Shown here: positions 23,606 to 32,090 of the stretch, piece by piece
Position numbering within the stretch: position 1 is the first letter of the stretch
Layout: each line of letters begins with the position of its first letter
NCBI GenBank assembly: GCA_964342355.1
Contig: CAYFFG010000001.1
Coordinates: 310,001-374,000 of the forward strand
Length of the DNA stretch: 64,000 nt
Direction of reading: 5' to 3'
From: Hirschia sp964342355
Lineage (GTDB): Bacteria; Pseudomonadota; Alphaproteobacteria; Caulobacterales; Hyphomonadaceae
The notes under the pieces: generated by a model
Databases searched by the model: none
What the model saw: only the letters and a program-made list of their open reading frames with translations
Told to the model about the DNA's origin: nothing
Program-made: the position numbers and the translations under genes

Positions 23606-24592
23606 CTAGATCACACCCGCATCCCGCCAAGCTTCTTTTGGCCAACGATTATGTTGCCAGAACCATTGTTCCGGGTGTTCGCGAATACGTGCTTCTAAAA
23701 AGCCGTTGATATCTTTCACTGTTTTAAAAACGACGTCTTCTGTTGGGCCGTTGTAATCAATCGGCAGCGGCGGGTGAAAGGTGACCTCGTAGCGGGCAGG
23801 ACCAGTGCGGACGGTAGAGACCGGCACAAGTGGCGCTTTATAGCGTATGGCGATACGTGTTGGGCCGTCGGCAGTCATGGCGTCATGTCCGAAAAAGGGC
23901 ACGGAAATGCCTTCTCGCAATTTCTGATCATTCATCAGACCGATAGCGCGGCCTTGTACCATGGCGCGCATTAAGTCGCGCGTACCGCTTTTCTTGGCCG
24001 CCAGACCTGTTGCGCCAGTCGATAGACGCATTGCGGCGATGCGTTTGTCGATATGCGGGTTGTTGACGGACCGATAAGTCATCAATGCGTCAGGCAACAG
24101 GCTGACAATCGCGGATGTCATAATCTCCCAATTGGCCAGATGCCCGGAAAATAAAACGATTGAGGTTTTGTTTTCCCTGTAGCGGTTCATCATGTCTGCG
24201 CCGTGAATAATGACGCGCGGATCATCGCCCGTGGCTGTCATATCCGCAAAGTGAGGCATTTCCCCTGCGATACGTCCAAAATTCTCCCATGACTTGAGGA
24301 CGGTGTCTTCAATCTGTTCGTTGTTCCAGTCTGGAAACACCATTTTGAGGTTTCGCGTCGCTGTACGGTGAGCGCTCTTGCCGATTTTCGGACCAAGCCA
24401 TCGAAAAAGCGCAGCGCCTTTGTTTGACGCCTTTTCAACAGGCATTGCAGAAAAACGGTTCCAATAAATATGGTCCCAGGCGAAGGCTTCTAAGCGCCAT
24501 TGCAAGCGTTGGAAGAATGATGCGCGACTGTCGATGAAGGCGCGTCGTTTATAGCCTTCCTGATCGTCTGATTGGAGCGGGGCGGACGTCAT
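23606..24592 (-). CDS. lpxL: Lauroyl/lipid A acyltransferase (LpxL/HtrB family)
   Basis: 328 residues. Adds a secondary acyl chain to Kdo2-lipid IVA at the inner membrane. The catalytic H-x4-D/E type motif is visible (SGHLANWE), together with the ISVPFFG and ALMTYRSVNNPHID segments and the closing EQWFWQHNRWP. Start ATG at 24592 overlaps the lpxK stop by four bases (ATGA), showing translational coupling. It is the last gene of a DUF374-waaA-lpxK-lpxL run; which lipid A position it acylates is not determined. Confidence 0.93.
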   Translation of the reverse strand: MTSAPLQSDDQEGYKRRAFIDSRASFFQRLQWRLEAFAWDHIYWNRFSAMPVEKASNKGAALFRWLGPKIGKSAHRTATRNLKMVFPDWNNEQIEDTVLKSWENFGRIAGEMPHFADMTATGDDPRVIIHGADMMNRYRENKTSIVLFSGHLANWEIMTSAIVSLLPDALMTYRSVNNPHIDKRIAAMRLSTGATGLAAKKSGTRDLMRAMVQGRAIGLMNDQKLREGISVPFFGHDAMTADGPTRIAIRYKAPLVPVSTVRTGPARYEVTFHPPLPIDYNGPTEDVVFKTVKDINGFLEARIREHPEQWFWQHNRWPKEAWRDAGVI

Positions 24593-25590
24593 GATTTTGT
24601 CAGGTGGTCTTCAATTGCGGCGCGCAGTTCCGCTTCATCATCAGGGGAATCAAAGCTGATCGTCACCGGCAGCGTGGGAATTTTGCCACGCTTTTCTTTT
24701 GGCAGGCGCACATAATCTTTTTCAGTAGTGATCAGCGTGGCTACATTCGCGCGCGCTAATTGGCGGAGGTATGACAGATCGCCATCTGAATAGACATGGT
24801 GGTCAGGAAAGGGAACAGCTTCGGCAATTTCCACATCCGGAAAGCTTGCCAGCGTATCGAAGAATTTTGTAGGGCGTCCGATGCCGGCAAACGCCACATA
24901 CTTTGCTGGATGAGGGGCTTGTGACGGTACGATCCGCGCTCGCAGGACGGGCCCGCCAAATCCGCGAATTTCAGTCGGGACCGGATCATCGCCAAGCAGG
25001 ATAATGAAATCTGCGCGTTCAAGGCCGTCATCGACAGGTTCGCGCAATGGTCCTTTGGGAAAGACGAAGCCGTTTCCGATCGGATCAGATGAATCAATCA
25101 CCAGAATAGAGAGCGTTTTTTCCAGTGTCGGATTTTGAAATCCGTCATCCATGATGATGAGATCCACACCGGAATGTTCCATTGCTTCAGCAGCTGTTGG
25201 ACGATCACGCCCAATCCAGCTTTCCCCTGACTGCGCCATCATGAGGGGTTCGTCGCCGACCTGCGCGGCGGTGTGTGTTTCGGTGTCGACACGTGTCGGC
25301 TCTTGTAAAGAGCCGCCATAGCCGCGGGAAAGAGTGGCGATGCGCCGCCCGTCTTTTTTGAAAAGCTGATTGCGAAGATAGACCGTGATTGGCGTTTTCC
25401 CAACGCCGCCAACGGTGAGATTGCCAACACAAACAACTGGAATGCCGACTCTTACAGGTTCTGTTTTGGCTAAGCGACGACGTCCCGCCCAGGTGTAAAG
25501 ATCCGCAAATGGCGTCAGGAGCATTCGAATCACAGGCGCAGATGCGCGTGATTGACGGTCTCTTTCACGCCAAAATCCGGGTTCCTGCAT
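24589..25590 (-). CDS. lpxK: Tetraacyldisaccharide 4'-kinase
   Basis: 333 residues. Phosphorylates the 4' position of the lipid A precursor with ATP, at the inner membrane. The N-terminal membrane-associated helix is followed by the P-loop GNLTVGGVGKTP (about residues 57-68), DDGFQNP near 140, and the LITTEKDYVRLP region near the C terminus. The ATG at 25590 has a GGAG site 7 bases upstream; a GTG one codon earlier is possible. It starts 4 bases after the waaA stop and overlaps lpxL by four bases. Confidence 0.95.
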   Translation of the reverse strand: MQEPGFWRERDRQSRASAPVIRMLLTPFADLYTWAGRRRLAKTEPVRVGIPVVCVGNLTVGGVGKTPITVYLRNQLFKKDGRRIATLSRGYGGSLQEPTRVDTETHTAAQVGDEPLMMAQSGESWIGRDRPTAAEAMEHSGVDLIIMDDGFQNPTLEKTLSILVIDSSDPIGNGFVFPKGPLREPVDDGLERADFIILLGDDPVPTEIRGFGGPVLRARIVPSQAPHPAKYVAFAGIGRPTKFFDTLASFPDVEIAEAVPFPDHHVYSDGDLSYLRQLARANVATLITTEKDYVRLPKEKRGKIPTLPVTISFDSPDDEAELRAAIEDHLTKS

Positions 25591-25594
25591 CACT

Positions 25595-26866
25595 CTACTC
25601 CTGTAGCAACCCGTCTATCGCCGCCATGGTCGCGTCTAGGGTTGTTGTTATACTTTCAAACACACTCTCGACACTACGCCAATCTGGTGTGAGCGGTTGA
25701 TCTTTTGACAGACAGTCTCTCCAGAACTGAGCGAGCGCGTCGGCATCTTCACCGATTTTGACAGCGTCGCAAGCCTCCAACGTGACCATCAAGTCTCTGA
25801 AGTTAAAAGCATGAGGACCTGAAAAAATAGGCTTCTTGAGTTGCAATGGCTCAATAGGGTTATGTCCGCCCACGTCTGGTTTATTAGCGCCGCCCAGATA
25901 GATGCTGTGAGACAATTCCATCCACAACGCGATTTCGCCAATTGTGTCAGCCAACAAGACTGGGCCTTCGCATCCAATTGTGGTGTTTTGAGACCGCTGC
26001 TTGAGCGTGAGCTCCCGCGCTTCTAACAGCCTGCAAATGTCAGGTGCGCGGTCGGGGTGACGTGGCGCGATAATCAGTAGCGGATTGTCGGCAACTCCTC
26101 GGATTTGAAGGAAGGCGTCAATCGCCATGGCTTCTTCGCCTTCATGGGTGGAAGCAGCAAGCAGAACAGGGCGTTGATCGATTTGAGCGCGCCAGGCAAC
26201 CACATCGCTTTGGGTGGCCCGTGGCGGTGAAATGGAAAGCTTGAGATTACCAATCGCATCGACTGGATGGCCGGTAATTTCTTCCAGTCCGAGGGCTGTA
26301 TGTTCGTCCGCGGCGCCAATAAAGGCGAATGCGCCAAACAGGTTTTTTGCCAGAGACCGGCGTCTCTTCCAGCTTACCAGGCTTTTGTCGGTCATGCGCG
26401 CGTTAATAAGAGCGAGTGGGACTTTTCGCTTGCGCGCGGCATGGATGAGATTGGGCCAGATTTCACCTTCTGCAAAAACGCCTGCATCTGGTTTCCAGTG
26501 TTTGAAAAATCGTCTGACGCTGAATGGAGAATCCAACGGCGCCATTTGATGGATAATGTTTTGAGGCGCCCGGGCGGCAATCATCCTTGCGGATGTCAGC
26601 GTCTGGCTGGTCATCAATATGCTGAGGTCCGGTGATCGGGCCAGTAACCGGTTTGCGACGGATAGAAGCAATGACGTTTCGCCAACACTTGCGCCGTGCA
26701 TCCAGATGAGCTTGCCCGATGGGCGTGGCATGGCTGATCGTCCGAAGCGTTCAGGCGCGCGCGCTTCTTCCTCTTTTCCAACTTTGATCCGCTGCTTCAG
26801 GACCGGCCCCAGTATTGGGTGGAGCAATCCTGTAAGCGTGCGGTATAGGATCAAGCTGGCGGGCAT
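25595..26866 (-). CDS. waaA: Kdo transferase
   Basis: 423 residues. Transfers one or more Kdo sugars to lipid A at the inner membrane. The N-terminal membrane anchor (PASLILYRTLTGLLHPI) is followed by RFGR, then the HGASVGE motif, FAEGEIWPNLI and SIYLGGANKPDVGGHNPIEP, all family signatures. The frame continues to 27106, overlapping the DUF374 gene, so the ATG at 26866 is preferred. It lies 19 bases after DUF374 and 4 before lpxK. Whether it adds one or two Kdo residues cannot be read. Confidence 0.94.
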   Translation of the reverse strand: MPASLILYRTLTGLLHPILGPVLKQRIKVGKEEEARAPERFGRSAMPRPSGKLIWMHGASVGETSLLLSVANRLLARSPDLSILMTSQTLTSARMIAARAPQNIIHQMAPLDSPFSVRRFFKHWKPDAGVFAEGEIWPNLIHAARKRKVPLALINARMTDKSLVSWKRRRSLAKNLFGAFAFIGAADEHTALGLEEITGHPVDAIGNLKLSISPPRATQSDVVAWRAQIDQRPVLLAASTHEGEEAMAIDAFLQIRGVADNPLLIIAPRHPDRAPDICRLLEARELTLKQRSQNTTIGCEGPVLLADTIGEIALWMELSHSIYLGGANKPDVGGHNPIEPLQLKKPIFSGPHAFNFRDLMVTLEACDAVKIGEDADALAQFWRDCLSKDQPLTPDWRSVESVFESITTTLDATMAAIDGLLQE

Positions 26867-26885
26867 GATGGCGTTGTTCCCGGCG

Positions 26886-27662
26886 TTAAGAGGCGGCTGA
26901 GATTGTCGCGCGGTCAGGCTCTGGCCTTTCGGGTGGTTCCGGATATGGCAGAACATTAAGACCGGCAAGTTCGTCAGCGCGTCGGGTTGCGTCTCGTAAA
27001 GCGGTTTGAAGCTTGAGGCTGGCGTCTTCAGCTGTTTCCTTGCGCCCGATAACAATGGGTTCTCCAAAGACAACAGCGCCTTTTGCAAAAAGACCTGGAA
27101 GCACAAACTTATCCCATGTTTTCATGCGTTTGGCAGGGCCGGCGGAAACGCCCCAAACAACAATAGGCGCGCCGGTTAACTGAGCGATCTTGATAATGCC
27201 CAAGCCAACGGTTTCACGTGGGCCGCGTGGACCGTCAGGCGTCATGCACACAGTTGCGCCGTTTTTCAACGTGCGCGCAGCTTCACGCACCGCTTCTATG
27301 CCGCCTTTGTCCTTGTCTTTCTTTTTCTTATTGCTGGCCGAACCTCGGATTGGGTTAAGGCCAAGAAGTTCTGAGGCTTTGGCCACAAACGCCCCATCGC
27401 GTGACATGGAGATGATCATCGCGGTCTTTACCGGCGGCTTGGCCCATTTTTTCGCCAATTTTAGAGGGATGACCGGCAAAAGCAGAATACGCGAATGCCA
27501 GGCGGCAAGCAGAGCGCCCTTATCACTTTCCCAAAGCGGCCTTATGTGTTCTTCGCCTTCAACGGTCCATTTGGCTGTGCTGGAGATCAACGACATGTAG
27601 ATGCGGATCATCACGCCGAGCATTAACTGTACGAAGGAAGAGCGAAAGATGGACTTAATCAT
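26886..27662 (-). CDS. DUF374 lysophospholipid acyltransferase-like protein
   Basis: 258 residues from the ATG at 27662. Membrane-associated domain with the DUF374 pattern: AAWHSRILLLPVIP, ISMSRDGAFVAKASELLG, TPDGPRGPRETVGLGIIKIAQLTG. Fold similar to glycerolipid acyltransferases; reaction not established. A stretch of Lys and Asp (NKKKKDKDKGG) inside the catalytic half is a local insertion. First gene of the lipid A block. The frame stays open to a TTG at 27731 that overlaps the divergent gene, so the true start is not certain. Confidence 0.88.
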   Translation of the reverse strand: MIKSIFRSSFVQLMLGVMIRIYMSLISSTAKWTVEGEEHIRPLWESDKGALLAAWHSRILLLPVIPLKLAKKWAKPPVKTAMIISMSRDGAFVAKASELLGLNPIRGSASNKKKKDKDKGGIEAVREAARTLKNGATVCMTPDGPRGPRETVGLGIIKIAQLTGAPIVVWGVSAGPAKRMKTWDKFVLPGLFAKGAVVFGEPIVIGRKETAEDASLKLQTALRDATRRADELAGLNVLPYPEPPERPEPDRATISAAS

Positions 27663-27751
27663 GAGTTTGCTTATAGCTGCGCCGCAAAAATTGGCCACAT
27701 CCGGCTTTAGTCTATTCAGCGCGTCATGCAAATTGCGCGCATTTCACTTCT

Positions 27752-27757
27752 AGGAGG
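27752..27757 (+). promoter_or_regulatory. Shine-Dalgarno that decides the start of the phosphatase gene
   Basis: A perfect AGGAGG with 4 bases to a GTG at 27762. The frame also has an ATG at 27726, which has no such site and would overlap the start region of the divergent DUF374 gene. Confidence 0.7.
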
Positions 27758-27761
27758 CTTT

Positions 27762-28442
27762 GTGGGAAAAAAGAATATCCCGCCACGCGATCTTGATACG
27801 ATTGAGGGGCGCAAACAGGCGCGATACGACCTTATTTGGGGCGATCACGGGTTTTTGCGCATCAAGTTTCGCAATCTCCACCAGATCTCAGATGAGATGT
27901 GGCGATCCAACCAGCCATCGCCTGAACATATCCGCGCGCATGTGAAAGAGCGGGGAATCAAGACCATCATCAACTTGAGAGGTGCAAGTCCCAAAGGATA
28001 TTACCTTCTGGAGAAGGAAGCGTGCGAGCAACTGGGTGTTGATCTTGTCGATTTCCAGATGTTCTCACGCGACACGCCGACGCCTGAAAAAATCCACGGC
28101 GCCAAAGAGCTGTTTGAGAGTATTCGCTATCCGGCTTTGATGCACTGTAAATCCGGCGCGGACCGGGCAGGCATCATGGCTGTGCTCTATATGCATTTTC
28201 GCCAAGGGCTGCCGATTGAAGACGCCATTGAGCAATTGTCGTTTAAATATCTTCACGTCAAAGAAGGTAAGACAGGCATGCTGGATTTTTTCTTTCAGAC
28301 ATATCTGGATTACGCCAAAGACAAGCCGATCAGCTTTATCGACTGGATTGACGGACCTTATGACCGAGAAGTTGTAAAGGCTGACTTCTTGACCACATGG
28401 AAAGCGAAAATGATGGTGGATCGCATATTGAGACGCGAGTAG
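27762..28442 (+). CDS. Dual-specificity/tyrosine-phosphatase-like protein
   Basis: 226 residues from the GTG at 27762, which has AGGAGG upstream; an ATG at 27726 is an alternative. The signature loop CxxxxxR is present as HCKSGADRAG near residue 130-140, with the general-acid loop probably in the SRDTPTPEK segment and the substrate-entry QPSPEHIRAH helix before it. The length and an opening RKQARYDLIWGDHGFLR segment match alphaproteobacterial phosphatases of this type, many uncharacterised. It is divergent from the lipid A block. Substrate could be protein, phospholipid or a phosphorylated sugar; unknown. Confidence 0.85.
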   Translation: MGKKNIPPRDLDTIEGRKQARYDLIWGDHGFLRIKFRNLHQISDEMWRSNQPSPEHIRAHVKERGIKTIINLRGASPKGYYLLEKEACEQLGVDLVDFQMFSRDTPTPEKIHGAKELFESIRYPALMHCKSGADRAGIMAVLYMHFRQGLPIEDAIEQLSFKYLHVKEGKTGMLDFFFQTYLDYAKDKPISFIDWIDGPYDREVVKADFLTTWKAKMMVDRILRRE

Positions 28443-28537
28443 GGCTTTATTCTTTACCCGATCTGGGCGACAACATTAGCCACGGGGTGAAAAACCTAGT
28501 ACTAAAGGTGGCGACGACAGGGATCGAGGGTTCAGCC

Positions 28538-28825
28538 ATGAAGTTCTTCATTATCAATAGCTTTCGCAGCTTGGTGTATATTGCTTACTTCGCTGTGATC
28601 ATCGTTTTCGCACTCGGCACGTATGTTGAGCGCCGCGAAGTCAATCGTGTCTTCTATGATCTGTTCGGGCGTCGCCTCACAGAAACCGGCGAAGGCATCG
28701 TGTCATTGTCGACCGGATTGCTGGTTGGCTGGTTTGCTGCGACGCTGCTTTGCGGTTTGATCGTGACAATGCTCGACATTCGCGACGACATTAACGATCG
28801 TCTGCCAGACGCACGCGACCACTAA
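28538..28825 (+). CDS. Small inner-membrane protein, 95 residues
   Basis: No family recognised. Two hydrophobic segments (VYIAYFAVIIVFALGTYV and VSLSTGLLVGWFAATLLCGLIVTML) with a basic loop between (ERREVNRVFYDLFGRR) and an acidic, charged C terminus. The open frame begins at 28397 inside the phosphatase gene; the ATG at 28538 follows GAGGG with 8 bases spacing and starts the coherent membrane protein. It may be translated from the phosphatase transcript. Confidence 0.65.
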   Translation: MKFFIINSFRSLVYIAYFAVIIVFALGTYVERREVNRVFYDLFGRRLTETGEGIVSLSTGLLVGWFAATLLCGLIVTMLDIRDDINDRLPDARDH

Positions 28826-28870
28826 GCCGCGATTTTCGCCTCCAGGGCGCAATCATCAGGAACGGACGCC

Positions 28871-29245
28871 ATGTCCGATCATGAGATCACACCCAGACAC
28901 TTGGTCCAGCGATGGGTTGCATTGTTCAATGCGACCGACGCGGATGGGCTTGCTGCGCTTTATGCGGAAGACGCTGTCAATCATCAGGTGGCTTTTGATC
29001 CCGTAGAGGGACGCGAAGCCATCCGCGCTATGTTTGCCAACGAATTTGCGCAAGCGGAGATGACGTGCCTCGTTGAAAACCTGTTTGAAGAGGGCGAGTG
29101 GGCGATCCTGGAATGGAAAGATCCTAAGGGCCTGCGTGGTTGCGGGTTCTTCCACGTGCGGCATGATAAGATTGTTTTCCAGCGCGGATATTGGGACCGG
29201 CTGACCTTCCTGCGCGCGCAGGGTCTGCCGATCCCGACGGAATAG
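28871..29245 (+). CDS. SnoaL-like (NTF2-fold) protein
   Basis: 124 residues. A cone-shaped alpha+beta barrel of the SnoaL/NTF2 superfamily: N-terminal helix (QRWVALFNATDADGLAALYAEDAVNHQVA), then strands, ending KIVFQRGYWDRLTFLRAQG. Members act as isomerases, cyclases or unknown. The function is not assignable. It lies 45 bases downstream of the small membrane protein. Confidence 0.8.
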   Translation: MSDHEITPRHLVQRWVALFNATDADGLAALYAEDAVNHQVAFDPVEGREAIRAMFANEFAQAEMTCLVENLFEEGEWAILEWKDPKGLRGCGFFHVRHDKIVFQRGYWDRLTFLRAQGLPIPTE

Positions 29246-29257
29246 GGCTGTCCTGTC

Positions 29258-30625
29258 CTATTCTCCTAATATGTCCATCGCGGCGGCTGTTAGAGAAATG
29301 ACGCCGGTTTTGATCGTGGGTTCATAATCTGGCGCAAAATAGGGCGAATGCAGTGGCGGCAAAGGTGCGCCGCCATTCATAGCCGCATCATAGGCTTCCT
29401 GCGGCGCAGCGCCTAATCGGAACATGAAGCTGGGAATTTTTGGATCAGTGCGACCATAGCGGGCAAAATCTTCTCCGCCCATGACTGGTTCGCCCTGAAA
29501 GACATTGTCGTCGCCAATGGCGTTCTTGATTGCGGAAACAGCGCGCGCGGTCAGCTCCGGATGATTATAAACGGCTGGCGTATAGTCTTCCTTGATGGAA
29601 ATCTCCGGCATTTTGTCTTCTGGGAGACCGAAAGACAGCGCCTGCGCTTTGGCGATGCGTTCAATGCCAGATAATAACTGCGCACGGATTTCATCGGTAT
29701 ATGAGCGGACAGTCAGCTGAAGTTCGACTTCATCGGGGATAATGTTGTGTTTGTGCCCGCCTGAAAACTTACCCACGGTGACGACACCGGACTGAAGCGG
29801 GTCAACTTCACGCGACACAAGTGTCTGTAATGCGGTGACGATGTAGGACGACAGCACAATCGGGTCTTTGGAGCCATGCGGATATGCGCCATGTCCGCCA
29901 ACGCCGTGAACATGGATGTCAACGGAATCAACATTGGCCATAGCGTATTCAGGCACAAAGCCGACAACGCCGGCTGGCGCGCTGGAATCGACGTGAAGCG
30001 CCAGATTGTAATCAGGATAAGGAAAACGCTCGAACAGACCGTCTTCCAGCATGGCTTTTGCGCCAAGACCCAGTTCTTCGCCAGGCTGTAGGATCATCAT
30101 CAGCGTGCCGGACCATTCCTCTTTGCGCGCAGCCATTTCGCGGGCCACACCGGCCCAGACGGTCATGTGAACATCATGTCCGCAGGCGTGCATGACAGGC
30201 ACTTCGCCTGTTACCCATGCTTCGTCGGTTTTGGTCGAGGCGTAGGCTTTGCCTGTACGTTCCGGGACTGGCAAAGCGTCCATGTCGGCGCGAATCATCA
30301 GCGTGGGCCCATCGCCATTTTCCATGATGGCGACGACACCATAGCCGCCAACGCCATCAACAACATATCCGGCTTCTTTTTTTGCGCGCGCTGCGACCCA
30401 TTCTTCGCCAAGACCGGTGGTGACCTTAAAGCCAAGCGACTTTGCTTCGGCGGCAAGGAGGGTGGCGCTGTCTTTTTCTTTGAAGGATAGCTCAGGGTTC
30501 TGGTGTAAATGCAGGTATAGAGCGTCCAGATTCATCCCTGTTTCGGCAGATTTGGGAATTTGCGCGCAAGCTGTGCTGGCAAGCAATGCGCCGATAGCGC
30601 CAGCAAGAAAACAGGACCTGATCAT
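29258..30625 (-). CDS. Secreted M20 family amidohydrolase
   Basis: 455 residues. Signal peptide with a lipobox-like end (GAIGALLASTACAQ), then the M20D peptidase/amidohydrolase fold. Metal-binding motifs are present: HACGHDVHMT near residue 145, GEELGLGAK, and GGEDFARY near the C terminus. Such enzymes remove acyl or aminoacyl groups from amino-acid conjugates, for example hippurate or indole conjugates. Substrate unknown; export is predicted from the signal. The ATG at 30625 follows GGAGA. It converges on the SnoaL-like gene with 12 bases between stops. Confidence 0.9.
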   Translation of the reverse strand: MIRSCFLAGAIGALLASTACAQIPKSAETGMNLDALYLHLHQNPELSFKEKDSATLLAAEAKSLGFKVTTGLGEEWVAARAKKEAGYVVDGVGGYGVVAIMENGDGPTLMIRADMDALPVPERTGKAYASTKTDEAWVTGEVPVMHACGHDVHMTVWAGVAREMAARKEEWSGTLMMILQPGEELGLGAKAMLEDGLFERFPYPDYNLALHVDSSAPAGVVGFVPEYAMANVDSVDIHVHGVGGHGAYPHGSKDPIVLSSYIVTALQTLVSREVDPLQSGVVTVGKFSGGHKHNIIPDEVELQLTVRSYTDEIRAQLLSGIERIAKAQALSFGLPEDKMPEISIKEDYTPAVYNHPELTARAVSAIKNAIGDDNVFQGEPVMGGEDFARYGRTDPKIPSFMFRLGAAPQEAYDAAMNGGAPLPPLHSPYFAPDYEPTIKTGVISLTAAAMDILGE

Positions 30626-30749
30626 ATCTTTCTCCATTTGCTTGGAAGACAGACTGACCATAGTTGGAAAAAACAGCAAGGCGGATAAGTCGTGTTAAAG
30701 AAGGGATCACCCGTTGCGCGATTAACCAGTCCGGTCCATATGCATTTAC

Positions 30750-32090
30750 ATGACACATGAAACTTACGCCGACATTCTTTCATCCCTGATCCAAGACACA
30801 GTGAAGGCCGGGGCGGATGCTGCGGACGCATCAATTTCCGCCAGTCAGAGCCTCAATATGGAGGTCCGAAACGGCGCTCTGGAAAGCGTGGAGAGCGAAG
30901 AATCAGCTGGTGTGGCGCTAAGAGCGCTCATTGGACGACAACAAGCAAGCGTGTCGGGATCTGATCTCTCCGAAGCTGGACTGAGGGCGTTGGTGGAGCG
31001 GGTCGTCGCCATGGCGAAGGCGGCGCCAGAGGATAAATATTGCGGTATCCCTGACGCTGATGAGCTGCAAACGGAATTTATTGACCTTCAGCTTGATGGC
31101 GACGAACGCCCAGACGCAGGCGAATTGGAAACCCGTGCGTTGACGGCCGAAGAAGCTGCGCTTGCTGTAGATAGTGTTCAACAGACAGGACATGCTGGCG
31201 CCACTTGGTCTCAGTCCGTTGCCTATGTGGCGGCGTCTAACGGGTTTGCTGCGCGCAAATCAGGCGGGGCGACATCTGTCGGTGTGGTCGCAATCGCTGA
31301 GCGTGGCGGCGCGATGGAGCGCGACTTTGAAAGCTGGGCCAAACGCAAATACAATGACATGCCGAGCCCTGAGAGCATTGGCGCTGAAGCAGGCCGGCGT
31401 GCAGTGGCGCGCCTTGGCTCTCGCAAGATAGAGTCACAAAAGGCGGCTGTCATTTTCGACAACAAGCTGGCCAGTCGTCTGGTTGGGGCGTTTGTGTCCG
31501 CGATTTCCGGTCCTGCAGTGGCGCGAGGCGTATCTTTTTTAAAAGACAAAATGGGCGAGCAGGTTTTTGCTAAAGGCGTCAACATTGTTGATGATCCAAT
31601 CCGTATCGGAGGATGGGGCTCACGCTGTTTTGACGGCGAAGGTCGTCCCGTTTCCAAGACGTTTTTGGTTGATGACGGCGTCCTGACGCAATGGCTGCTG
31701 TCCGGGCCCGCCGCACGTCAGCTTGGTCTTAAGCCCAATGGTTTTTCGTCTTCCGGGTTTGGCGACCCGCCAGGCGTGAGCACATCCAACCTTGATCTGA
31801 TGCCAGGCGAACTGGATCAGGCAGGTCTCATGAAACAGGCCGGCAAGGGATTGCTGGTGACCGATATGTTTGGTCCGTCGCTAAACCCGAATACAGGTGA
31901 TTATTCAGTCGGGGTTTCCGGGTTCTGGCTTGAAGATGGGGTGATTGCTTTTCCAGTGTCTGAGGTGACCGTCGCAGGCGATTTGCCGTCCATGTTCTTA
32001 CGGGTTGTTCCGGGGGCTGATCTTGAACGGCGCGGATCGACGAATGCGCCGAGTTTAATGTTTGATGGAATGTCGATTGCCGGACTCTGA
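30750..32090 (+). CDS. pmbA: PmbA/TldE-like metalloprotease component
   Basis: 446 residues. In E. coli, TldE (PmbA) forms a heterodimer with TldD; the TldE subunit lacks the HExxxH zinc site and this protein lacks it too. The family features are visible: EVRNGALESVESEESAGVALRALIG at the N terminus, the GGWGSRCFDGEGRPVSKTFLVDDGVL segment and a C-terminal GDYSVGVSGFWLEDG. The partner TldD is encoded on the minus strand at 46071-47465. The 3' end overlaps the next gene by 26 bases, suggesting coupling. Confidence 0.92.
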   Translation: MTHETYADILSSLIQDTVKAGADAADASISASQSLNMEVRNGALESVESEESAGVALRALIGRQQASVSGSDLSEAGLRALVERVVAMAKAAPEDKYCGIPDADELQTEFIDLQLDGDERPDAGELETRALTAEEAALAVDSVQQTGHAGATWSQSVAYVAASNGFAARKSGGATSVGVVAIAERGGAMERDFESWAKRKYNDMPSPESIGAEAGRRAVARLGSRKIESQKAAVIFDNKLASRLVGAFVSAISGPAVARGVSFLKDKMGEQVFAKGVNIVDDPIRIGGWGSRCFDGEGRPVSKTFLVDDGVLTQWLLSGPAARQLGLKPNGFSSSGFGDPPGVSTSNLDLMPGELDQAGLMKQAGKGLLVTDMFGPSLNPNTGDYSVGVSGFWLEDGVIAFPVSEVTVAGDLPSMFLRVVPGADLERRGSTNAPSLMFDGMSIAGL

